This document shows positions 37,789 through 46,323 of a stretch of DNA of 46,323 bases, piece by piece. The stretch is from Bremia lactucae. Taxonomy: Eukaryota; Oomycota; Peronosporomycetes; Peronosporales; Peronosporaceae. The stretch is taken from NCBI RefSeq assembly GCF_004359215.1, contig NW_027152029.1:1771865-1818187 (forward strand), given 5' to 3'. The translations under genes were made by a program, and so were the position numbers. Within the stretch, counting starts at the first letter, position 1. Every line of letters starts with the position of its first letter. A model generated the notes under the pieces. It was given only the letters and a program-made list of their open reading frames with translations, had not been told where the DNA came from and made no database searches.

Positions 37789-39204
37789 ATGGACATGTTA
37801 GATGATATTGGAAATACGCAGCACGTTTTGCGTGATAGCTACTCCTTTCTAAGTGAAATAGAAAGGAGTGCAGTCGAACGAATGAGTTCGACCGTAGGGA
37901 ACGACGCCATCTTGGCCATGCTGTCTGGTTTGGACAGAAATGCCCTCCATTCAGCCATCGCCAAGCTCATCAAACATGAACTTGACGAGGCGAAGGAGAA
38001 GGAGAAGGTAGCCTTGCTTAATCAGCAAGGCTCTCAACAGGCAGAACTGTTGAGGTTACAACAGGTACAGACCCCTGTACCTGGGATGACGCACACGCGT
38101 CATCACGAAACCTTAAAGATTGGTATCTCTAAGTATAGAAGAGTCGAAGAAGACTCCCTCTTAAGATGAGGTATCTCTAAGTATAGAAGAGTTGAAGAAG
38201 ACTCCCTCTTAAGATGACTTGTCGAGTTGGACGATGCCATAAAGTCTCGTCACATCGTTGAAGAGCAAATGCAAGTCGCATTTGCTCAGTCAAATTTGGC
38301 AGGTCGTGCCAAAACTTGGGCACTACGCCTTAAATTGCGCGACCCATATGTCTTTGGGTAGCTAGCGACTTTTAAAGCCCGGCTCAAACAGACGTTTGAA
38401 CCGCCTAGAGCTGAATACAGAGCTCGATCAGAGCTTCTGAAACTCAAACAACGCAAGCTTGATGTTCACGCTTATGCCCAGCACATACGACTCTTAGTGG
38501 GTTGTATCACAAACAACCCAATTCATGAACACACGTTGATTACGGTGTTCATGCAAGGTCTTATGGATGGTCCCGTAAAGACCCACCTGTTCCGCTTGGA
38601 ACTGGATACGCTTGAAGAAGCAATATCCGTTGCGGAACAGGGGGACTTTAGCTTGAGACAGGCTCAAGCTAGTTCGTCATCATATCGTCCTCCATGACGA
38701 CACGAAATGTGAGGTCCAAAACCTATGGACCTCTCTTATGTCGAAAGCGAGAAACCTCCCTTTTCGAACAACAAGCGATTGCATTTCTGCAATCGCTGTC
38801 AAAAGTTAGGACACTACGCTCATGAGTGCAGTGCCCCACACCCAGTACCGAGATGTACTGAACGTAAATATGGACCGAATGCCAAAAAGGGCAACGGTCG
38901 CGGGTCCGACGTTGTTGCAAAATCGCAACAGCAAGGCGGACCAAAAAAAAAGTCGATGTCCGTTGGGGCGCAACGCCCTACTGATCCAGCAACCTCAAGA
39001 GAATATGCAAATCTCTTGACGAAAGTTGCTCCAGACACACAATCATTATGTGTCACTGGACTTGGTGATGAGGTATTCCTCATAACATTGAAATGAAAAG
39101 GGACAAATGATTTGTCACTTAGAGCCCTAGTGTACTGTGAAGCGTCGAATAACTTTATTCGTCGCCAGTCGCTAGAGGGTAGTAGGCTCAAATATGTTGA
39201 GCAC
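37789..39204 (+). pseudogene. Family A gag and protease start
   Basis: ATG at 37789 (MDMLDDIGNTQHVLRDSYSF). A lysine-glutamate helix (LIKHELDEAKEKEKVALL), then the capsid: AIKSRHIVEEQMQVAFAQSN, FKARLKQTFEPPRAEYRARS, HAYAQHIRLLVGCI, LITVFMQGLMDGPVKTHLF and LDTLEEAISVAEQGDF. Zinc knuckle CNRCQKLGHYAHEC (exact C-X2-C-X4-H-X4-C) at about 38788-38829. The protease start NNFIRRQSLEGSRLKYVEH is at 39145-39204. Trp to stop at 38167-38169, duplicated by a 48-bp tandem repeat (38122-38218), and later stops inactivate it. Confidence 0.85.
38122..38218 (+). repeat. 48-bp tandem duplication in family A gag
   Basis: Two copies of GGTATCTCTAAGTATAGAAG...TTAAGATGA differ by one base. Each carries the stop TGA that replaces the TGG of A copy 3 (about 45085). 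The stop therefore preceded the duplication. Confidence 0.85.
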
Positions 39205-39689
39205 GTGGTGTACTTAACGGGATGATCAAATTACTTATTTAAAGAAATTAGACCCCGCACTCGGGTGTGGTTCACATTTGTGAACCAACCCTTGTGTATG
39301 TGATGCACTTGGGTGCATTCACATTAGGAGGGATGACGCCTAGCGTCATCCGTTACGCGAGGTATTTAGATAGATACGCTCGCAATACATATTAAGTGTT
39401 ATCTATAGAGATGACATTTTAATTGGTAAAAATAGGTATATATATTTAATACGATTAAATATAAATCAGTCTGAAAACTACTTCCTACTTGGTAAGTGCG
39501 CACGAGAAGCCGGATTACCGCTCCCGTGACGACACTTAACCAGAGTACTTGCTGTATTGGGTGAGGTCGCTAACGCGCCCACCACAACTACCTCACTGCA
39601 CGCAAGAGAAGCTGGTTAAACGGCTTCCTCGCTGTGCTTGGGTGTGTGTCTAAGTAGAGCGTGGCCGCATTACGACGTGCCCGCCTACA
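39205..39689 (+). repeat. Family B LTR lacking its first 51 bp
   Basis: Matches 23377-23855. Its missing start is at 37079-37129 in reverse. Ends CCGCCTACA. Restored flanks are TCTTC and TCATT (3 of 5 identical), so a target duplication is only weakly supported. Confidence 0.87.
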
Positions 39690-40080
39690 TCATTTATGAT
39701 GATTTCGCCGCGCTTACGGCCGTGTGCTTCGTCATCTTGGCGCTCATAAGCGCCACGTATCGAATCGAGCCTTTAAGCCTACTGATCGCACTCAAAGCCC
39801 TGCTTGAAAAGCAAGCCTGCTTTGATCACGCCACCACGTGGCACGACCGCAGGATTATTTTGGGGCCGCAGATGAACATCACTAAATTATAATTATTTAA
39901 TGGTGGGGTGCCGTTAACCAAATTGGGTTCTCTTAACCTTTCCCGTCATTAATCATATTATCTATATAGATATTAAACTTAAGGGAGCGCATATAACCAC
40001 ACGCACCCTTAATCAAGATCACACACACCCCTCTCTTCAGAAGCAAATAAAATCATTCCGTATCGATTCCACCAATCACG
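39690..40080. other. Unassigned DNA, possibly the 3-prime end of the MULE
   Basis: By position this continues the MULE after the A and B insertions. A plus-strand open stretch to 39892 has a hydrophobic segment (LTAVCFVILALISA) but no known motif. The rest is AT-rich. No terminal inverted repeat was identified. Confidence 0.35.
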
Positions 40081-40320
40081 TAATTAAATTAATATTTATT
40101 GAGTCCAAGTTCCTCACGACGTTCGCTGACATCCATCACAATACAAAATCCATTAAACGCATATTGTTCCTGCCTCAAAGTTGCGGTGAGTGATGTTAAT
40201 AACTTTGCTAAACTTTACGGGTACCGTCTGAGTCGCACACGTTTAAAGAAAAGCAAAACGGGCAAATTCCGGTGCGATCTTTTGTTCCTAGTTCATGTGC
40301 ACACTTTCAGTATTGGTTGC
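40081..40320 (+). pseudogene. Possible second MULE N-terminal fragment
   Basis: Plus-strand peptide VSDVNNFAKLYGYRLSRTRL followed by KKSKTGKFRCDL resembles the start of MULE FAR1-like domains (F...YGY......KKSKTG...R..C). Only about 40 residues are convincing. Not contiguous with the MULE described above. Confidence 0.4.
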
Positions 40321-40695
40321 TAGATGCGCTCACTAAAAAAACTTGTGCTTGCTGTTTTGTATATCCTGTCTGATAGCCAGGTAGTCTGGATCAATCTGGC
40401 AGGGCTACGCGCGGGGATGCGCCAGCTTTGGTCATATTTGCAACCATATTCTTCTGCAAGGAATTAAGCGCTCTGTTGTCATGAAGGCCGATGCATCAGA
40501 AGCAGCATCATGTTCGTGATGTTCGCCGTTTGTAGCCACAAAGGTCCCTCTTGTAACCCAAACCTGGGTGTTCTGGTTCGTGTTGCATAACAGCCTGCCA
40601 TGTACAGCCGGTTTTGATAGTCGAATGTTTTTTCGTATGCCGCTTCCCTATATGCCATATTGTCCCCCATATACGCATCTCAGCCAAACCTTTCC
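40321..40695. other. Unassigned DNA left of the palindrome
   Basis: A minus-strand open stretch of 63 codons (40479-40670, MGDNMAYREAAYEKTFDYQN) has no motif I recognise. I see no repeat in common with the rest of the window. Confidence 0.35.
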
Positions 40696-41589
40696 ATCCG
40701 ACAAGGAGCAAGGTAACTCAACTTCCATGTCCAGCGAGTCATTTCGCGTGCATTAGAAGGGTTTTACCCGAAATTCCCTGGCGAATCGCCAATAATGTCA
40801 CTGTTGACACTCAGTATGGTGCTACCTTGGCCGACCACACTCGGTGAACTTAGGCGTACCACTCCACGCATCTGAGACTTATTGCACCATTGATGACTCG
40901 GCCTTAGGCCTACAATGCTTTCATCACCAGTGAATCGTTATTACCACGAGTGTCACTCGACGGAGTACGTGCCGTTAAACCCCTTTTATTGAGTCAGGCT
41001 CAGATTTAATATTTTCAACATTGGAGTTTATTAAGTCAGACATTTTAATGCCTAAATCACTGACAGACTCAGTCAATGATCCGCGCTAATAGCGCTTTTG
41101 TTGCCTACCAAAGGTGGATTAATGACTCTCCAAGACTTTGCTCGGACAATCGCGCGTGGCGCGTAAGGTCTTAGACCTCCAATCGAAAATGGCTCATGAC
41201 GTTCAAGCCAGGCCATACCAAGGATGAGATAATATCTCGAATTCAAATCAAGGACGAGACAGCGTTCCACGCTGTCAAACTACAGAAACTTTATGCCTGA
41301 GTTCAACGAGAATTCAGGATCAGTGACACGAGTCCCAGTCGCTAAGCAAACAGCGCCTCACCGTATTGTTGATTTTCCTCAAGGAAAAGACGTCAAATAT
41401 AATTACAAGACGCTTTTGAGCCAATAAAGTTGACCATAGCTTATCAAAGATCTTCAAAGTCGCTTGAGCGACTAACAAGCCAGGCTTGTACTCTCGCCCC
41501 GTTCCATTGGGCACCGATCTTATCGGGGCTAGGTTCTGCTTACTCTCACCTCCTTGAGGTTCAACCGAGCCTAGGTCTTCCCCAGTAGG
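40696..41589 (-). pseudogene. Family C protease and linker, left palindrome arm (copy 5)
   Basis: Minus strand shows GTGREYKPGLLVAQATLK (41514-41450) and MERCLVLDLNSRYYLILGMAW (about 41270), then linker module remnants with SPGN(F)G and GSTILSV-like text. It starts at the palindrome centre and contains no gag. Homologous to 25610-26520. Dead. Confidence 0.75.
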
Positions 41590-41599
41590 GCGCCCCGCA

Positions 41600-42241
41600 C
41601 CTACTGGGGAAGACCTAGGCTCAATTGAACCTCAAGGAGGTGAGAATAAACAGAACCTAGCCCCGATTAGCTCGGTGCTCAATGGAACGGGGCGAGAGTA
41701 CAAGCCTGGCTTGTTAGTCTCGCAAGCGACTGTAAAGGGCTTTGATAAGCCGTGGTCAATTTTAATTGACTCAGAAGCGTCTTGCAATTATGCTCTACGC
41801 ATTTCCCTTGAAGGAAGTCGACGATACGTTAAGGCGCTTAGAGCGCATGAAGGTGAAACAATCACTGTTCGCTTAGAGACTTGGACTCGTGTCACTGTTC
41901 CCAAAATTCCATTGAACTTAGGCATAAAGCTTCGGAACTTTGACAGTATGGAACGCTGTCTCGTCGTTGATTTGGATTCGAGATATGATCTCATCCTTGG
42001 TATGGCCTGGTTTGAACACCATGAGCCATGGATCGATTGGAGGTCTAAGACCTTAGGCGCCACGCGCAATGTTCCTAGCAAAGTTTTGGAGAGTCATGAA
42101 CCCAGCTTTGCTAGGCAACAAACGCACTATTGGCGTGGATCATTGAATGAGTATGTCAGTGTTTTAGACATTGGCATGTCTGAATTAATAAACTCTAATG
42201 TTAAAAAAACATTAATTCTGAGCCCGACTCAGCAGAAATAA
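41600..42241 (+). pseudogene. Family C aspartic protease (copy 4)
   Basis: Long plus-strand open frame from about 41675 (GTGREYKPGLLVSQATVKGF). The active site reads IDSEASCNYALR, so DSG is changed to DSE and the enzyme is inactive. Downstream segments GETITVRLETWTRVTVPKI, LDSRYDLILGMAWFEHHEP and GATRNVPSKVLESHEPSFAR are intact for 188 codons. It begins at the palindrome centre, without gag upstream. Confidence 0.83.
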
Positions 42242-42775
42242 GTGGAACGGCACGTACTCCGTCGAGTGACAATCGTTATAATAACGAGTCACTTAATGCT
42301 GAAAGCATTGTTGGCCTAAGGCCAAATCATCAAGGGTGCAATATCCCTGAGGTACATGGAGTGGCACGTCTAAGTCCACCGAGCATGGTCGGCCCGAGGT
42401 GGCATCATACTGAGTGTCAGTAGTGACACTATTGGCGGTTCACCAGGGCATTTCGGGTCAAACCCTTCTGATACACGTGAAGTGACTTGCTGGACATGGA
42501 AGTTAGGTTACCTAACTCCTTGTCGGATGTCAATTAAACACCATGTCTTGTATAGAACCAATACAGGCTGGAAAACCCGGAGACGTGAATGTCCCGGCCT
42601 CTAACAGGCGTATAGTCTCCCTCCAAGACAGGATGGACACGAAGCGTGTTTACCCTCACAAAGTAATACGAGTGAGCAAGTACATACGCTTGTAAATGGC
42701 GTAACCGGTAACATTGAGGGGGAAGTTAGCCTTGCGGCAATCCCCTCGTTACATGCTCTTTTAGAGCTAGACGAA
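42242..42775 (+). pseudogene. Family C protease-RT linker (copy 4)
   Basis: Single copy of the SPPSMVG-GGIILSV..DTIGGSPG-type module at about 42370-42450, ending in GISLAAIPSLHALLELDEM-like sequence. The palindrome arm ends at about 42528. Confidence 0.7.
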
Positions 42776-43957
42776 ATGTCTATTGATGAATGCGGTCGAG
42801 CCTTAAAAGATGATGACTTATCTGAAATGGTGGTCATTCGACCTATGGTTAAGTTAAACTCATCGTCATTTCTAGACGAAGCTGTCCTGGATGACACAAA
42901 AGCTGCACTTAGTGCGCGAAATGGGTCATCGATCCTTAACGATCCTACGGATCCCTTTTATTCCTTGATTAAGGAATTTCAAGATGTGGTATATAATAAC
43001 CCACCATCTGTTTTACCTCCGGATAGAGGTGCTCGTCATGAAATTGACTTAGTTCCGGGAACCAAATACTATGTCACAAGACAATGGCCTTTACCAAAGG
43101 AGCAGTGACGTCATTGACGATTTCTTCCGCGAGATCTACAATGTACAGTGCATTGGACTTAGTCGATGGTTACTACCAATTGCTCATGCGAGCTAGTGAT
43201 ATCCCGCTTACAGCGGTTAGCACCCCAAGCGGCATGTTATGGGAGTGGCTGGTTATGCCACAAGGGCTTTTCAACGCCCCGGCAACATTTAATCGTCTAA
43301 TGACGCAGCTGTGTCGCCCTCATCGAGGTTATGCACAGACTTATTTCGATGACATTTTTATCCATAGTCGTTCGGAGCAGGGTCGGTCGGATGTGGAAAA
43401 TCATTTAGACCATTTGCGAGCAGTGCTCGAGTGCATGCGCACAAACAGATTCTATGACAATGCAACTAAATGCATTTTTGGCGCAGACGAAATTCCTTTT
43501 TTAGGATGCTTCATTGGAATGCGAGGCTTTAGAGCGGCTCCCGCTAAGGTAAAAGTCATAGTAGATTGGCCGGTTCCTAAAAACCAAAAGGATTTGCGTA
43601 AGTGGTTGGTTCTCACCAATTATTCACACAAATGTAGCGAAAATTACGCTGATATGGTTAGGCCATTATCGAATCTCCTTAAAAAGGATACAGAATGGTG
43701 CTGGACTAGCACCGAAAATAATGCTTTTCGAGCAGTTAAGGATAGTCTTATTCATGCCCCGATTCTGGCACTGCCAAACCCAAATTGGCCTTTCAGTGTC
43801 GTCTGTGACGCATCAGATTTTGCCATTGGCAGTGCTCTGTTACAAATAAATGTGTATGGGCATGAACGTGCTATTGCGTTCGAGTCCAGATAACTTAAAG
43901 CTGCGGAAAAGAACTACCCAGTTCATGACAAAGAGTTACTTGCTATGAAGTATGCTC
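42776..43957 (+). pseudogene. Family C reverse transcriptase and RNase H start (copy 4)
   Basis: DPTDPFYSLIKEFQDVVYNN and GARHEIDLVPGTKYYVTRQW open the domain. A deletion at about 43130 removes some 60 codons (HSTPTFCVKKPNGK through IPRKDVL). The frame then runs open for 269 codons: LDLVDGYYQLLMRASDI, WLVMPQGLFNAPATFNRLM, QTYFDDIFIHSRSEQGRSD (catalytic FDD intact), KDLRKWLVLTNYSHKCSENY, then DASDFAIGSALLQINVYGHE of RNase H and a stop after FESR. It runs into the gap at KYA. Confidence 0.87.
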
Positions 43958-44057
43958 NNNNNNNNNNNNNNNNNNNNNNNNNNNNNNNNNNNNNNNNNNN
44001 NNNNNNNNNNNNNNNNNNNNNNNNNNNNNNNNNNNNNNNNNNNNNNNNNNNNNNNNN
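43958..44057. other. Assembly gap (100 N)
   Basis: Exactly 100 undetermined bases. Left side is C RNase H on the plus strand; right side is A protease on the minus strand, so missing sequence is likely. Confidence 0.95.
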
Positions 44058-44240
44058 TTTCATTACTGTTATCGATGCGCCTGTCGCTAGACGCACCGTC
44101 ATCCTCGTTGGAGGGATGTCGCGCTCAACATATTAGAGCCTACGACCCTCTAGTGACTGGCGACGAATAAAGTTATTTGACGCTCCACAGTCCACTAGAT
44201 CTCTAAGTGACAAATCATTTGTCACTTTTAACGTCAAGGT
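44058..44240 (-). pseudogene. Family A protease start (copy 3)
   Basis: Minus strand holds sequence matching 37015-37078 and 39110-39204 contiguously, giving the uninverted arrangement: ...GTTGAGCGCG ACATCCCTCC... at about 44112-44130. Frameshifts are present. Confidence 0.78.
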
Positions 44241-45455
44241 GGTGAGGGATACATCATCGCCAGGTGAAGAGATACATATGATTGTGTCTGGAGCAACTTT
44301 CGTCAAGAGATTTGCAAATTCCCTTGAGGTTGCTGGATCAGTAGGGCGTTGTGCCCCTACTGACCCCGACCGTTTTTTTGGGGTCCGCCTCGCTGGTTCG
44401 ATTTCGCAACAACGTCGGACCCGCGACCGTTGCCCTTTTTGGCATACGGTCCAAAATTACATTCAGTACCTCTCGGTGCTACGTGGGGCACTACACTCAT
44501 GAGCGTAGTGTCCTAACTTTTGGCAGCGATTGCGTTCCTGCAATCGCTTATTGCTCGAAAAGCGAGGTCTCTCGCTTTCGACGTAAGAAAGGTTCTTGTC
44601 GTCTTGGAGGACGATACGATGACGAACTAGCTTGAGCCTGTCTCAAACTAAAGTCCTCCTGTTCCGCAACGGCTATTGCTTCTTCAAGCGTATCCAATTC
44701 AAGCGGAGCAGGTGGGTCTTTACGGGACCATCCGTAAGACCTAGCATGAACACCGTAATTAACATGTGCTCATGAACTGAATTGTTTGTGAATTAATTCG
44801 CTAAGAGTCGTATATGCTGGGCATAAGCGGGAACATCACGCTTGCCTTGCTTAGGTTTCAGAAGCTCTGATCGAGCTCTGAACTCAGCCCTAGGCGGTTC
44901 AAACGTCTGTTTGAGCCGGGCTTTAAAAATCTCTAGCGAACCAAAAAAATATGGGTCGCACAACTTGAGGCCTAGTGCCACAGTTCTGGCACAACCTACC
45001 AAATTTGATTGAGCAAATGCGATTTGCATTTGCTTGTCGACGATGTGACGAGCCTTTATGGCATCGTCCAACTCGACAAACCATCGTAAGAGGGAGTCTT
45101 CTTTGACTCCCCTATACTTAGAGACGTCAATCTTTAAGGTTTCGGGACGACGCGTGTGCGTCGTCTCAAGTACTGGGGTCTGTACCTGTTGTTACCTCAT
45201 AAGTTCTGCCTTTTGAGAGCCTTGCTGATTAAGCAAGGCTATCTTCTCCTTCGCCTCGTCAAGTTCATGTTGTATAAACTAGGCGATGGCTGAATAGATG
45301 GCATCTCTGTCCAAACCGGACAGCATGGCCAGGATGGTATCATTCCCTACGGACGAACTCATTTATTCGACCACATTTTTTCTATGTCACTTAGAGAAGA
45401 GTAGCTATCACGCGAAACGTGATGCGTATTACCATTATCATCTGACATGTCCATG
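44241..45455 (-). pseudogene. Family A gag (copy 3)
   Basis: Reading leftward from the ATG near 45449 (MDMSDDNGNTHHVSRDSYSS): capsid segments AIKARHIVDKQMQIAFAQSN, FKARLKQTFEPPRAEFRARS and VPAYAQHIRLLAN (44793-45071), a zinc-knuckle region at about 44480-44540 (GHYTHERSVLT on the plus strand is its antisense shadow), and the T/V-rich protease approach at about 44240-44340. Stops and frameshifts throughout. Here the 48-bp region has one copy and tryptophan, not stop. Confidence 0.78.
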
Positions 45456-45493
45456 TTAGATGATAGAACTGTGGTCCTTGGACGGACTACTAA

Positions 45494-45502
45494 GTGCTAC
45501 CA
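45494..45502 (-). promoter_or_regulatory. Primer binding site of A copy 3
   Basis: TGGTAGCAC on the minus strand, two bases from the LTR end at 45505. Confidence 0.6.
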
Positions 45503-45504
45503 GG

Positions 45505-45841
45505 TGTAAGGGGTACTGCCGACTTGTACTGCTTCAGTATTCCGCTTGCACTGCTTCAGTGCAAGTTCTGCCATACGTCACTTGACGTAGACTTGTACGT
45601 GCAGGAAGACTCTCTTTTTTTTTTTAAAACACTTGCTTTCAAGAGGGTTAACTAAAAACTGTATTTAATATACTATTTTCTACTAACTCAATTATGTACT
45701 AATACGAACCATATAATAAATTCTTATATGTCTCTCTCTTTGCGGGCGTCCAGTGCTGACTGGACCGCGAAGCAAGTTGATATAATGGTCTTTATCTACC
45801 TATGGATAAGCTTTCCGGATATTACTATGTAAAATAATATT
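45505..45841 (-). repeat. Family A LTR (5-prime LTR of A copy 3), truncated by a B LTR
   Basis: Plus strand reads TGTAAGGGGTACTGCC... to AAAATAATATT. The final 100 bp or so expected from 35632-36072 are missing because a B LTR starts at 45842. Confidence 0.85.
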
Positions 45842-46323
45842 TGTAACGGGCTAAAGTTGCCCTAATGTTACACAGTCCCCGTTAAGTACACTTGGTGTAC
45901 TTAAAGGAATGGTCAATTACTAAATAAAGTAATTAGACCCAGCACTCGGGTGTGGTGCACATTTGTGACCAACCCTTGTGTATGTGATGCACATGGGTGC
46001 ATTCACATTAGGAGGGATGATGCCCAGCGTCATCGTGATGACGGCTAGCGTCATCCGTTACGCGAGGTATCTAGAAAGATACGCTCGCAATACATATTTA
46101 GTGTTATCTATAGAGGTAACATTTTAATTGGTAAATATAGGTATTTATTTTTTAATTCTATTAAATATAAATCAGTCTGAAAACTACTTCCTACTTGTTA
46201 AGTGCGCACGAGGAGACGGATTACCGCTCCCGTGACGACACTTAACCAGAGTACTTAGTGTGTTAGGTGAGGTCGCTTGCGCGCCCACCACAACTACCTC
46301 ACTGCACGCAAGAGAAGCAGGTT
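45842..46323 (+). repeat. Family B LTR, running off the window
   Basis: TGTAACGGGCTAAAG... through the hairpin region. Compared with other copies, the hairpin GGATGACGC-CTA-GCGTCATCC is duplicated (46013-46056). It is inserted in the A LTR. Its right flank is outside the window. Confidence 0.88.

Larger units (their letters stand above)
35632..39204. mobile_element. Family A Ty3/gypsy element without RT, split by an inversion
   Basis: Left part 35632-37078 (3-prime LTR, linker, protease; minus strand) and right part 37296-39204 (5-prime LTR, primer binding site, gag; now plus strand) are two halves of one element. Undoing an inversion of 37079-39204 joins gag to protease without losing a base and puts the perfect 5-bp repeat GTTTT outside both LTRs. 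RT, RNase H and integrase are deleted, leaving about 3.4 kb. Confidence 0.75.
40696..42528. repeat. Large palindrome of family C protease-linker sequence
   Basis: Left arm about 40696-41589 and right arm about 41600-42528 are reverse complements over about 900 bp, with roughly 10 percent difference and some indels. The 10-bp spacer is GCGCCCCGCA (41590-41599). The centre is a 13-bp perfect stem CTTCCCCAGTAGG / CCTACTGGGGAAG. Confidence 0.9.

Noticed and set aside
39638..39892. 84-codon frame beginning in the B LTR, as a possible secreted protein
   Set aside because: The start codon is inside the LTR and the hydrophobic stretch is not at the N-terminus. No effector motif such as RxLR is seen.
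40479..40711. Two overlapping minus-strand frames left of the palindrome
   Set aside because: I could not match either to a family, and they overlap one another; probably chance frames.
43945..44170. Open frames across the second N gap
   Set aside because: Left and right sides belong to different element families on opposite strands.
1..46323. CRISPR arrays, bacterial operons, rRNA or tRNA genes
   Set aside because: No spaced direct repeats of CRISPR type, no ribosome binding sites and no cloverleaf or rRNA segment were recognised; the content is eukaryotic.

Overview
The window looks like a repeat-dense stretch of an oomycete nuclear genome (stramenopile, probably Peronosporales). The reasons are several degenerate Ty3/gypsy families of which one carries a chromodomain, a Mutator-like (MULE) transposon, compact intronless host genes, and TCATTC-type initiator elements. 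The species cannot be named from the sequence. Two runs of exactly 100 N (432-531 and 43958-44057) are scaffold gaps.

Only three host genes look intact, all on the minus strand in the middle: a TMEM41/VTT-domain membrane protein (15004-15762) and two tandem paralogues of a probable mitochondrial protein (12769-13389 and 11309-12406). Only the second of these paralogues carries a DUF4460/TCAIM-type domain with an HPD motif. Everything else is transposon or decayed DNA. I name the LTR families here as A (gypsy, about 440-bp LTR), B/D (about 530-bp LTR), C (chromovirus, about 480-bp LTR, four or five copies numbered 1-5) and E (about 250-bp LTR).

Layout: 1-634, family A LTR ends around a copia gag scrap and a gap; 1015-1747, 5-prime part of a MULE; 1748-7573, C copy 1 (minus); 7574-8337, unknown repeat (inverted copy at 22784-24069); 8341-10990, decayed D element; 11309-15762, host genes; 16209-22095, E element (plus) flanked by two copies of a 465-bp host segment; 23326-23855, solo B LTR; 24070-27637, C copy 3 (plus); 27638-34059, C copy 2 (minus); 34060-35631, the rest of the same MULE including an OTU-like domain; 35632-39689, A and B insertions in that OTU region rearranged by an inversion; 40696-42528, a large palindrome made of two C copies (5 and 4); then C copy 4 RT, a gap, A copy 3 and a B LTR running off the end.

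The most striking result is architectural. The MULE reading frame stops at 1747 and resumes at 34060. The two broken ends abut the outer ends of C-family LTRs and carry a 5-bp near-identical duplication (ACAAC/ACAAT). The three host genes and about 20 kb of other DNA therefore lie between two same-orientation C elements inside a single transposon insertion site. The two C elements share a 2.4-kb tract of about 99 percent identity inside otherwise about 90 percent similar copies, which points to recombination between them. Other base-level events are a 465-bp target-duplication-like repeat around element E, a scarless 2.1-kb inversion with breakpoints in a 23-bp palindrome, and a palindrome whose centre is a natural hairpin. 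The C family also appears to carry an antisense accessory ORF next to its 3-prime LTR. All identities are estimates by eye.
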